From NCBI GenBank assembly GCA_017993025.1, contig JAGONL010000041.1:1-7100 (forward strand): 7,100 bases of DNA. The letters run 5' to 3'. Numbering within the stretch: the first letter of the stretch is position 1; the number at the start of each line of letters is the position of its first letter. The translations under genes and the position numbers were made by a program. Below the pieces are notes generated by a model. It searched no databases and was not told the origin of the DNA. It saw only the letters and a program-made list of their open reading frames with translations. Shown here piece after piece: positions 1-5,152 of the stretch. The stretch comes from Candidatus Saccharimonadota bacterium. GTDB taxonomy: Bacteria > Patescibacteriota > Saccharimonadia > Saccharimonadales > SZUA-47.

Positions 1-538
1 ATACTACATGCACAAATACACAGTTTTCACGACCGACGCGCATGGCTAGTTCGCGGATTGCTTCTACAAAACTAAGGCCTTCGTAGTCGCCCACAGTTCC
101 GCCAATTTCCACGATGTGAACATCAAAGCCTTCAGCAGTTTTGGCGATTTCGTCACCTATGGCAGTTGTGACGTGTGGAATAATTTGTACCGTTTTGCCT
201 AAGTATTTGCCGGCTCGTTCGTCAGAGATTACTTTTTGCAAAATCCGGCCACTCATAAGAGAGCTGGACTGCTTTAGTTCAAGATCCATAAATCTTTCGT
301 AGTGCCCAAGGTCTAGATCAGTTTCTGCGCCGTCTACTGTCACAAAACATTCGCCGTGTTCGCCTGGATTAAGTGTACCGGCGTCTACATTAAGATAAGG
401 GTCACATTTTTGGATGTTAACTTTATAGCCCCGGCTTTTTAGGATGTTGCCAATAGATGCTGCCGTTATGCCTTTTCCGACACCCGACAACACGCCACCT
501 GTGACAAATACATATTTGACCGGACTTGTTTTACTCAC
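1..538 (-). CDS. pyrG: CTP synthase, N-terminal synthetase domain (partial, 3' end outside window)
   Basis: Catalyses ATP-dependent amination of UTP to CTP using glutamine, the last step of de novo pyrimidine nucleotide synthesis, in the cytosol. 179 codons of the amidoligase (synthetase) domain are present; the rest and the glutamine amidotransferase domain lie left of the window. Visible motifs: P-loop GGVLSGVGKG with Lys22, QKCDPYLNVDAGTLNPGEHGE (about 43-63), ETDLDLGHYERF with Asp76, YLGKTVQIIPH (112-122) and VEIGGTVGD with Glu144. Lys22, Asp76 and Glu144 align with E. coli PyrG Lys18, Asp72 and Glu140. The usual SSLGKG, DPGTM and TTGxIY stretches are changed to SGVGKG, DAGTL and SGRIL. 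The start is GTG: an in-frame TAA lies 18-20 bases upstream with no other start between, and AAGAGGGA sits about 8 bases before the GTG. Family assignment is certain; the lineage reading is inference. Confidence 0.97.
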   Translation of the reverse strand, partial: MSKTSPVKYVFVTGGVLSGVGKGITAASIGNILKSRGYKVNIQKCDPYLNVDAGTLNPGEHGECFVTVDGAETDLDLGHYERFMDLELKQSSSLMSGRILQKVISDERAGKYLGKTVQIIPHVTTAIGDEIAKTAEGFDVHIVEIGGTVGDYEGLSFVEAIRELAMRVGRENCVFVHVV

Positions 539-545
539 GCCTATT

Positions 546-572
546 ATTCCCTCTTACTTAACTTATATAGTA
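546..572 (-). promoter_or_regulatory. Probable pyrG promoter -10 region and Shine-Dalgarno
   Basis: On the minus strand CTACTATATAAG (562-573) offers overlapping -10 candidates: TACTAT (567-572), TATATA (564-569) and TATAAG (562-567). AAGAGGGA (546-553) follows as SD ahead of the GTG start. No good -35 lies 16-18 bases upstream; the best, TTTCAC at 590-595, falls at the edge of the AT-rich palindrome. The SD is convincing, the exact -10 is not. Confidence 0.4.
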
Positions 573-591
573 GCAGATATTGGCCTAAGGT

Positions 592-665
592 GAAATATGA
601 AAAACGAAATAAGAAATATGGTTGGTTTGCTTTGAGATTCAATATTTATGATTTTTTAGTATTTC
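592..665. repeat. Imperfect AT-rich palindrome, copy B of a dispersed intergenic repeat
   Basis: The outer tips pair: 592-604 (GAAATATGAAAAA) with 653-665 (TTTTTAGTATTTC), 12 of 13 positions if one G-U pair is allowed. An inner AAATAT/ATATTT pair (614-619 with 642-647) follows. The left arm extended to 591-620 matches the reverse complement of 3272-3301 at 25 of 30 positions, ungapped, and matches 3224-3253 directly at 24 of 30. The second arm of this copy is much more decayed than that of the copy at 3224-3301. Both lie after the end of a minus-strand gene. Part of the similarity comes from biased base composition, but the shared register ending in ATG argues for common origin. Confidence 0.5.
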
Positions 666-666
666 G

Positions 667-682
667 TCCGCCGGCTGGCGGA
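667..682. repeat. GC-rich perfect palindrome abutting the AT-rich element
   Basis: TCCGCCGGCTGGCGGA: a 6-bp stem TCCGCC/GGCGGA around GGCT, 28 bases past the S41 peptidase stop on that gene's strand. The high GC stands out from the AT-rich surroundings. It has no T-run directly after it on either strand, so it is not a classical intrinsic terminator by itself. It starts one base after the AT-rich palindrome, as the GC-rich hairpin at 3300-3318 does next to the other copy. It could be a transcript 3'-end structure, a protein site or part of a small repeat. Confidence 0.6.
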
Positions 683-709
683 TTAGTGCTTAGAATTTAG
701 AATTTTAGG

Positions 710-1936
710 CTATTGGTTTAGCTGTTTAATCGCTTCGTCTAACTGTGGGTCGAGTTTCGCTTTGATGTCGTCTGAAGTTCTATCTACTTTTGTGTCAGGT
801 TCTATGCCCTCTTTGTCGATATTTTTACCCTTTGGAGTAAACCAACGAGCAATTGTAACTTTTAATGAGCCACCACCAGAAAGTTCCATAATCTGCTGAA
901 CGCTACCTTTGCCGTAACTTGTCTCTCCCATGAGTGTAGCTACCCCGTTATCTCTAAGCGCACCGGCTACGATTTCGCTGGCACTTGCGCTACCTTTGTT
1001 TATTAATACTACCGTTTCAATATCTTTAAAAATAGGACTGTTGGAAGTTGTGAAAGTTTTTATTGTCTCGCCACCACGTTTTTCTTCCAAAACTGTTGAA
1101 CCCTTTGGCAACCATACACTTGATACACCGACAGCTTCGTCTAGTAAGCCACCTGGATTACCTCTCATATCTAACACAATCTTTTTTGTTCCCCCGGCCA
1201 TCATCTCTTTAGCGGCTTTTTCAACTAGTGAAGTTGTGTCCGTTCCGAAACGGCCAATCTCGATAATTCCAATTTCACCCTCAACGCGCCACTCTACGCT
1301 TGGGATATCTATAGTTTCGCGCACAATTGGAACAATAAGCTGTTCGCCGTCTCTAATGATTGTCAGTGTTACTGTTGTGCCTTTTTCTCCACGGATTTTC
1401 TTTACAGCTTCGGTGACTGTAATGTCTGTAGATGGTTCGCCATCAATTTCTATAATGATGTCCTGGGGTTGTATACCTGCTTTTTCAGCTGGGGTACCTT
1501 TGATAGGCGATATTATGATTATAAAACTACCCTCTCGCCCAAGTTCAGCGCCTATACCTTCAAAAGTGCCGTTTAAGTCTGAGTTGAATTCTTCTGTTTC
1601 TTCTGCGGTCAAAAATTCTGTATAGGTGTCCCCAACTGCTGACACCATTCCGGTCTTAAGCCCGTTTAGAATCTCGTCAGAATTAATTTCACCGTCATAA
1701 AATTCGTTTAATTTGTCATATATTTCTTGCAAACCATCTGTGGGCACTGCGTTGTTGCTATCGTTTGAAATTCTAGATGCGAGGTTTGATGCAGAATTTG
1801 GACCAATTTTTCCTGCCCCAACAAGCCATCCCGTGCTAAACACTAAAGTAGCTAGCAGAACAAAAATAGCTCGCTTGGCTAGTTTTTTCCTGTTATTTGT
1901 TTGTTCTATCACGACCTTAGCTTGCTCCACTTCCAC
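710..1936 (-). CDS. S41 family C-terminal processing peptidase (CtpA/CtpB-like), membrane-anchored, with PDZ domain
   Basis: Serine protease that trims or degrades extracytoplasmic proteins, acting outside the membrane. From the chosen start it has 408 residues. Order: a short basic cytosolic tail ending in NNRKKLAKR, one membrane anchor (about 23-41), a helical S41 N-terminal segment with the GDTYTEF motif (about 68-118), a PDZ domain (about 120-208, FEGIGAEL through IIRDGEQL), then the protease core with LDMRGNPGGLL. The Ser-Lys-Gln catalytic set is visible: Ser318 in KGSASASE, Lys343 and Gln347 in YGKGSVQ, with the Ser-to-Lys spacing of 25 seen in CtpB and Prc. Length is normal for CtpB-like proteins. 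Start: a GTG at 1942 is in frame, but AGGTGA (1943-1948) touches it directly, whereas the GTG at 1936 is 6 bases away, so 1936 is preferred. It follows the M23 hydrolase by 41-47 bases, probably in one operon; FtsEX-associated hydrolases and S41 proteases are also neighbours in Firmicutes. Its substrate here is unknown; the M23 protein is an obvious candidate (inference). Confidence 0.95.
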   Translation of the reverse strand: MEVEQAKVVIEQTNNRKKLAKRAIFVLLATLVFSTGWLVGAGKIGPNSASNLASRISNDSNNAVPTDGLQEIYDKLNEFYDGEINSDEILNGLKTGMVSAVGDTYTEFLTAEETEEFNSDLNGTFEGIGAELGREGSFIIIISPIKGTPAEKAGIQPQDIIIEIDGEPSTDITVTEAVKKIRGEKGTTVTLTIIRDGEQLIVPIVRETIDIPSVEWRVEGEIGIIEIGRFGTDTTSLVEKAAKEMMAGGTKKIVLDMRGNPGGLLDEAVGVSSVWLPKGSTVLEEKRGGETIKTFTTSNSPIFKDIETVVLINKGSASASEIVAGALRDNGVATLMGETSYGKGSVQQIMELSGGGSLKVTIARWFTPKGKNIDKEGIEPDTKVDRTSDDIKAKLDPQLDEAIKQLNQ

Positions 1937-1942
1937 AATCAC

Positions 1943-1948
1943 TCACCT
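1943..1948 (-). promoter_or_regulatory. Shine-Dalgarno that decides the S41 peptidase start
   Basis: AGGTGA matches the anti-SD complement and lies 6 bases before the GTG at 1936 but 0 bases before the in-frame GTG at 1942. This supports the shorter protein. The two extra residues change nothing functional. Confidence 0.6.
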
Positions 1949-1983
1949 TTCGTTAATCTATAATTTGTTTAAAACTCTAACTC

Positions 1984-3144
1984 TCAGCAATATCCGTAAA
2001 CTTGGCCTTCAGGAGTAATCTGGTGAGGATACCAAGTTTGCCAGCCATCACCGTGGTCAATAACAACAACGTAGCCCAGACCCGATCTACATCCTCTGAA
2101 TATAATATCGCCATCGGCGGCAGCCGTAATTGGATCGTATGCGCTACCCCTGATGTCGAGACCGTTATGGAAGCTGTTTTGGCCATTGTTACAAGAAGTA
2201 GAATAATACCATGCTGGTGCAACACATCCATAGCTTTGGCTAATATAACCTGCGCCATTGCTATTAGGTAGCGGCCATGAATAACCGTTTATTAATGAGC
2301 CGCCGCCAGCGTATGGATTCTGAGTTGAGCCGTTTCTGTATACCTGGAAATGTACGTGAGGCCCCGTAGAGAAACCTGTACTTCCTACTTTACCAATCTG
2401 TTGACCACGAGAAACTGGACCTAAGCTTTGAACACCGCTTGCTGCAAGTAGCGCCGCTAATTGTGCCTCGGCTTCTTCCAGCTGTGCCATCTGAGACGCG
2501 ACAATCGCTCTGTATTTATCTTCTTGACCCTGGGTTTGGTCAAGTATTGATTGCTGTTCGGTTTTTTTGCCAGCCAGTACAGCCTTTTGTTCTTCTTGTT
2601 TTTGCAGTAATTGTTCTTGCTGTAATTTTTCTGACTCTATCTGTTCTTTTAGTGATATAACTTGGTCTGTTGAGTCTTTGACAGAGGCTTGTAGCCTCTC
2701 TAAATATTCTTGTTCGTTAATAAAATCCGAAAAACTATCGCTGGCAATTAATAATTCAACTGTAGATGCGTCCCTTCTTTCGTAAAGTGCGCGTAGTGAG
2801 GCTTTAAGCAGACTTTTCTGTCTCTCTAGTTCTACTTCTGCAGCCGCCAATCTTTGACGCAATTCTTCTAGTTTAACTTGAGTTAATTCAATTTCGGAGT
2901 TAGCAGTAGCAATTTCAAGACTAAGTTCGGCAATTTTGCCCTGAAGCGACTCAGCTTGCTTTTCTAGTTCGGTGATTTGACTATTATTAGCGCTAATTTC
3001 AGCTGTTAGTGAGTCAGATTTTTCTTTTAGCTCTTTTATAGTCTCTGCCGATGCTATTTGTGCAGGAAATAAAGAAATAATTAGAGCTAATCCGATTATC
3101 AGTAATCGGGCTTTTATTAACGTGTTTTTGAGTACAGAAACCAT
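1984..3144 (-). CDS. Secreted coiled-coil M23 (LytM) murein hydrolase, EnvC/CwlO-like, with circularly permuted catalytic domain
   Basis: Predicted peptidoglycan endopeptidase outside the membrane, and the likely effector of neighbouring FtsEX. 386 residues. Sec signal peptide: basic start, hydrophobic LLIIGLALIISLFPAQ, then AxA cleavage after Ala33. Residues 34-235 are a long Glu/Gln/Lys/Leu-rich coiled coil, as in EnvC, PcsB and CwlO. The M23 domain follows in swapped order. First comes its normal C-terminal part (about 244-278: SRGQQIGKVGSTG, GPHVHF with His263 and His265, NP). After a Gly-rich linker comes its normal N-terminal part (about 287-386: YSWPLP, ISQSYG, FHNGLD with His326 and Asp330, AAADGDIIF, HGDGWQTWYPH with His374, GQVYGYC). 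Zinc ligands His326, Asp330 and His265 and catalytic His263 and His374 are all kept, unlike the degenerate LytM domain of E. coli EnvC, so activity is expected. Four cysteines (307, 318, 352, 386), the last being the C-terminal residue, could form disulfides. No SD precedes the ATG; a TATAAT box 7 bases upstream suggests a leaderless mRNA. Confidence 0.93.
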   Translation of the reverse strand: MVSVLKNTLIKARLLIIGLALIISLFPAQIASAETIKELKEKSDSLTAEISANNSQITELEKQAESLQGKIAELSLEIATANSEIELTQVKLEELRQRLAAAEVELERQKSLLKASLRALYERRDASTVELLIASDSFSDFINEQEYLERLQASVKDSTDQVISLKEQIESEKLQQEQLLQKQEEQKAVLAGKKTEQQSILDQTQGQEDKYRAIVASQMAQLEEAEAQLAALLAASGVQSLGPVSRGQQIGKVGSTGFSTGPHVHFQVYRNGSTQNPYAGGGSLINGYSWPLPNSNGAGYISQSYGCVAPAWYYSTSCNNGQNSFHNGLDIRGSAYDPITAAADGDIIFRGCRSGLGYVVVIDHGDGWQTWYPHQITPEGQVYGYC

Positions 3145-3157
3145 AACCTACATTATA
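3145..3157 (-). promoter_or_regulatory. Promoter of the M23 hydrolase gene; -10 TATAAT placed for a leaderless transcript
   Basis: On the minus strand a perfect TATAAT (3152-3157) is followed by GTAGGTT and the ATG. Transcription normally begins about 7 bases after the -10 box, which puts +1 at the A of the ATG or one base before it. There is no usable SD. The -35 is weak (TTTAGT, 3175-3180, 17-bp spacer, 3 of 6). The signal peptide starts well at this ATG, so the start itself looks right. This promoter separates the hydrolase from ftsEX transcription. Confidence 0.65.
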
Positions 3158-3223
3158 CAGCACTGGCATAGAAGACTAAAGGAAGTCGTTAGGCTATAGT
3201 AGTTAGTTTAGCTACATATTAGT

Positions 3224-3301
3224 TGAAAAAAGAAATATGAAATATGAAAAATGGGTAGCTACAGTAGCTCCCATATTCCTTGTTTCATATTTCATTTTTC
3301 A
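3224..3301. repeat. 78-bp AT-rich imperfect palindrome, copy A of a dispersed intergenic repeat
   Basis: Arms 3224-3255 and 3270-3301 are each 32 bases and match as inverted repeats at 27 of 32 positions without gaps. The 14-base centre contains a further AGCT/AGCT stem (3257-3260 with 3266-3269) around ACAGT. The arms are built from GAAATATGAAA-type blocks. One arm is found again at 591-620 (25 of 30). The element fills most of the gap between the ftsX stop and the hydrolase promoter. It could be a MITE- or REP-like element, a transcript end structure, or both. No transposase is in the window and I could not identify target-site duplications. Confidence 0.75.
3232..3274 (-). terminator. Probable intrinsic terminator of the ftsEX unit (within the palindrome)
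   Basis: Read on the minus strand, the palindrome core gives ATGGGAGCT-ACTGT-AGCT(A)CCCAT, a 9-bp stem with one bulged base. It is followed by a T-rich tract (ATTTTTC, then CATATTTC repeats). It lies about 45 bases past the ftsX stop and about 75 bases before the hydrolase promoter, where a terminator is expected. The tail is T-rich rather than a clean T-run, so efficiency is uncertain. Confidence 0.5.
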
Positions 3302-3318
3302 GTCACCTGCGGTGACTG
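3300..3318. repeat. GC-rich hairpin directly after the ftsX stop codon
   Basis: CAGTCACCTGCGGTGACTG: perfect 8-bp stem, 3-base loop, beginning at the base next to the ftsX stop codon. On the minus strand it is followed by GAAAAATG rather than T residues, so it is not an intrinsic terminator by itself. It overlaps the end of the 78-bp palindrome by two bases, mirroring the arrangement at 592-682. It may protect the ftsEX mRNA 3' end (inference). Confidence 0.65.
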
Positions 3319-4263
3319 TTACCAGTGTTTAAGTTTGAGGTGTTTTTCCATTGCAAGCATGCTAGATATTGCACCGATTAGAATCCCTAAGAAAACTACC
3401 GACAGGAACATCAGGAACATTGTACTGGTGCTCATAAAGAAATTGTAGGTTTGAGAAAATTCGGGCTGCTCTGCTACTTTTCGCCCAAGAGAATAAACTA
3501 AAGAATAAACTGTTACAAAAGATATGATTCCTGCGAACACACCGTACAGCGAAGCTTCAACCAAAAATGGCCCCCTGATATAGTCTGGTGTTGCGCCGAT
3601 AAGTTTCATGATTCTTATTTCGTCACGGCGTGTATAGATAGCCATTCTAATTGTGTTGAAAATTATCATTATTGATACTGCGGACAAAAATACTGCCGAA
3701 ATAATACTGCCGATATTGATGAACTTCTGAGCCGCCGCGGCTTTATCAATAGTCGCCTGCGCGTCTGTTTGGCCCAAAGATACTGAGTCTACTACACCGG
3801 CAAATTTGTCTTGCTCGGCAAAATCTTTGATTTCTGGCATTCGCTTTAAATCATTAACCGTGATTCGTAAACTGGCTGGAAGTACGTCTTCTCCTGCGAG
3901 TGATAGTGCCTGCAGAATTCCACTATCGTTATTAAAGTCCCCTGCTAAATCACTCCTAGCCTGGGTCTGAGTTATGAACTCTACATTTTCAATAAAATCC
4001 AGTGAAGAAAGTGATGATTGAAGCTGCCGTGTTTGAGCCTCAGTTGCGGTGTCGGTAATATAGATAGAAGCTTTAAGATCACGAGCAAGCTCATCTATGG
4101 CGTTGTTTGCAGTTACATTTAAGACTACAGCAATAGATATAATAGTTAGCGCAACGACCATAACTGCTGTGGCGGCAATAGTAAGCCAGGCGTTTCTAAA
4201 AAGATTCGTAAATCCAGATTTAAAAATCCGAAGTGTGGTGTGGTAGCGACGCGATGTGGTCAT
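3319..4263 (-). CDS. ftsX: Cell division protein FtsX, membrane subunit of FtsEX
   Basis: Integral membrane partner of FtsE. The complex passes cytosolic ATP hydrolysis to an extracellular coiled-coil murein hydrolase during division. 314 residues, usual size. Topology: cytosolic basic N-terminus, TM1 about 27-50, an extracellular domain about 51-180, TM2 about 183-205, TM3 about 234-258, TM4 about 278-304, short basic C-terminal tail. The family motif RRDEIRIMKLIGATPDYIR (212-230) follows TM2 and VLPASLRI (127-134) sits in the extracellular domain, both typical of FtsX. The start ATG overlaps the ftsE stop (ATGA), and GGAG (4272-4275) lies 8 bases upstream, inside ftsE, so the two are translationally coupled. 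The extracellular domain is the expected binding site for the coiled coil of the neighbouring M23 protein (known for FtsX-EnvC, FtsX-PcsB and FtsX-RipC; inferred here). Confidence 0.97.
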   Translation of the reverse strand: MTTSRRYHTTLRIFKSGFTNLFRNAWLTIAATAVMVVALTIISIAVVLNVTANNAIDELARDLKASIYITDTATEAQTRQLQSSLSSLDFIENVEFITQTQARSDLAGDFNNDSGILQALSLAGEDVLPASLRITVNDLKRMPEIKDFAEQDKFAGVVDSVSLGQTDAQATIDKAAAAQKFINIGSIISAVFLSAVSIMIIFNTIRMAIYTRRDEIRIMKLIGATPDYIRGPFLVEASLYGVFAGIISFVTVYSLVYSLGRKVAEQPEFSQTYNFFMSTSTMFLMFLSVVFLGILIGAISSMLAMEKHLKLKHW

Positions 4264-4940
4264 TCTCGGTACTCCGAACCTGCACGGTCGTCGCTGATTT
4301 TGCCGTCTTTGATAGTTACTACGCGCCTTTTAAGCTTGTCGACAATTTCTTTGTTGTGGGTAGTTAGAAGTACTGTCGTGCCGTAGCGGTTAATTTTCTC
4401 TAAAACCCTGATGACATCCCAGGCATGTTTTGGGTCTAGGTTACCTGTTGGCTCATCCGCGATTAGGATTTTAGGTTGCCGTACTATGGCTCTGGCTATT
4501 GCTACTCTTTGTCGCTCGCCACCTGAGAGCTCTGACGGATAGTTGTCTCCTTTGCCTTTCAATCCGACAATTTCAAGAACTTTTGGTACCGTGTGACGAA
4601 TCTCTTTATTGCTCATACCAACAATCTCAAGAGCAAAGGCTACGTTTTCAAACACTGTACGGTTGCTAAGTAGTTTAAAATCTTGAAACACGACGCCAAT
4701 TTTACGTCTTAAATATGGTACATCTTTGTCTTTTAGTCTTTCATAGTCGATGCCGCCAACAATTATTTTGCCACTAGTCGGCTTTTCTTCTCTGGTTAAT
4801 AGTTTAAGAAGTGTTGACTTGCCGGCACCGCTGGCACCAACAATTACCACAAATTCTTTGGCTTCTACGTGCAGGTTAATCCTCTCAAGCGCAGAGCCCT
4901 TTGTGTTATAAGTTTTGGTAACCCTATCCAGAAGTATCAT
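4260..4940 (-). CDS. ftsE: Cell division ATP-binding protein FtsE
   Basis: ABC ATPase of the FtsEX complex, on the inner face of the membrane. 226 residues, normal length. Motifs: Walker A GASGAGKST (35-43), Q-loop in VFQDFKLL with Gln86 (the QDFKLL form is typical of FtsE), signature LSGGE (138-142), Walker B ILIADEP (158-164) with catalytic Glu163, D-loop GNLDP, and switch His195. All ATPase residues are intact. The N-terminus MILLDRVTKTY matches the usual FtsE start, so the ATG is trusted although no SD lies 5-12 bases upstream: the preceding bases are TAA then six T. That TAA ends a 56-codon ORF in the same frame, so ftsE is probably translated by reinitiation after it or by another SD-independent route. 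Overlaps ftsX by four bases. In many bacteria prfB lies just upstream of ftsE; it is not here. Confidence 0.97.
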   Translation of the reverse strand: MILLDRVTKTYNTKGSALERINLHVEAKEFVVIVGASGAGKSTLLKLLTREEKPTSGKIIVGGIDYERLKDKDVPYLRRKIGVVFQDFKLLSNRTVFENVAFALEIVGMSNKEIRHTVPKVLEIVGLKGKGDNYPSELSGGERQRVAIARAIVRQPKILIADEPTGNLDPKHAWDVIRVLEKINRYGTTVLLTTHNKEIVDKLKRRVVTIKDGKISDDRAGSEYRE

Positions 4941-4946
4941 AAAAAA

Positions 4947-5117
4947 TTACGCAACATTCCTTCCTGCCCCCTGGCTGAGCCAAAAGCTCCGAAGGAATTT
5001 ATGGTCTACAGTGAATTTTTCTCCTGCGATACTCTCATCAACGTAACTCATGTACGTCTCGCTCCGTTTCTCGGAAGTAAAATCCACTCTAGACTCATAT
5101 GCGTAAATTTTCATCAT
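4947..5117 (-). CDS. Unrecognised 56-residue small protein at the head of the ftsEX unit
   Basis: I do not recognise this protein. It begins MMKIYAYESRVDF and ends FWLSQGAGRNVA, has mixed charge (about 8 Lys/Arg and 8 Asp/Glu), several aromatics, no membrane segment and no signal peptide. Support: its ATG lies exactly 6 bases after a perfect TATAAT box, so it would be the first codon of a leaderless mRNA. It is open for 56 codons and stops only 6 bases before the ftsE ATG. It is in the same frame as ftsE, so one TAA separates the two; readthrough would give FtsE a 59-residue extension. It may be a real small protein, a leader that delivers ribosomes to the SD-less ftsE, or the remnant of a fused N-terminal extension. 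The reverse strand here is also open, so openness alone is weak evidence; promoter and junction geometry are the better arguments. Confidence 0.5.
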   Translation of the reverse strand: MMKIYAYESRVDFTSEKRSETYMSYVDESIAGEKFTVDHKFLRSFWLSQGAGRNVA

Positions 5118-5129
5118 AAGTCTATTATA
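5118..5129 (-). promoter_or_regulatory. Promoter of the ftsE-ftsX unit; -10 TATAAT placed for a leaderless transcript
   Basis: TATAAT (5124-5129, minus strand) is followed by AGACTT and then ATGATG. Six bases between the -10 box and the ATG put +1 on the A of the start codon. A clear -35 is missing (GCAAAA at 17-bp spacing). The spacer region contains the 5133-5150 palindrome. If this is the only promoter, ftsE and ftsX are transcribed together with the small ORF. Confidence 0.65.
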
Positions 5130-5132
5130 CCA

Positions 5133-5150
5133 AAAAAGCGTAGGCTTTTT
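5133..5150. promoter_or_regulatory. Palindrome between the divergent promoters, possible operator
   Basis: AAAAAGC-GTAG-GCTTTTT: a perfect 7-bp inverted repeat with a 4-base centre. It lies 3 bases upstream of the ftsE-side -10 box, covering its -35/-10 spacer, and just before the -35-like TTGTCT of the transporter gene. The position suits a repressor site acting on both directions. The stem is mostly A/T, so a chance occurrence is quite possible. Confidence 0.3.
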
Positions 5151-5152
5151 GC

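Noticed and set aside
667..682. GC-rich palindrome as a classical intrinsic terminator
   Set aside because: No T-run follows it directly on either strand; on the minus strand it is followed by an A-rich stretch.
930..1625. 231-codon open frame on the plus strand
   Set aside because: Lies wholly antisense to the S41 peptidase core, whose motifs are unmistakable. The translation is Ser/Pro/Ile-rich low-information sequence with no SD or family motif.
1957..1962. TATAGA as a separate promoter for the S41 peptidase
   Set aside because: Only a loose -10 match with no -35 at proper spacing (GAGAGT at 17 bp). Cotranscription with the M23 hydrolase across the 41-47-base gap is simpler, though a weak internal promoter cannot be excluded.
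1977..2258. 93-codon minus-strand frame overlapping the end of the M23 hydrolase
   Set aside because: Out-of-frame shadow of the catalytic domain, which is continuous in the main frame through its last motif.
1984..2415. Frameshift or rearranged fragment as the cause of the odd M23 motif order
   Set aside because: A single open frame carries both halves with correct motifs and a glycine-rich linker, and the halves form one complete domain without overlap or loss. A simple frameshift cannot reorder motifs.
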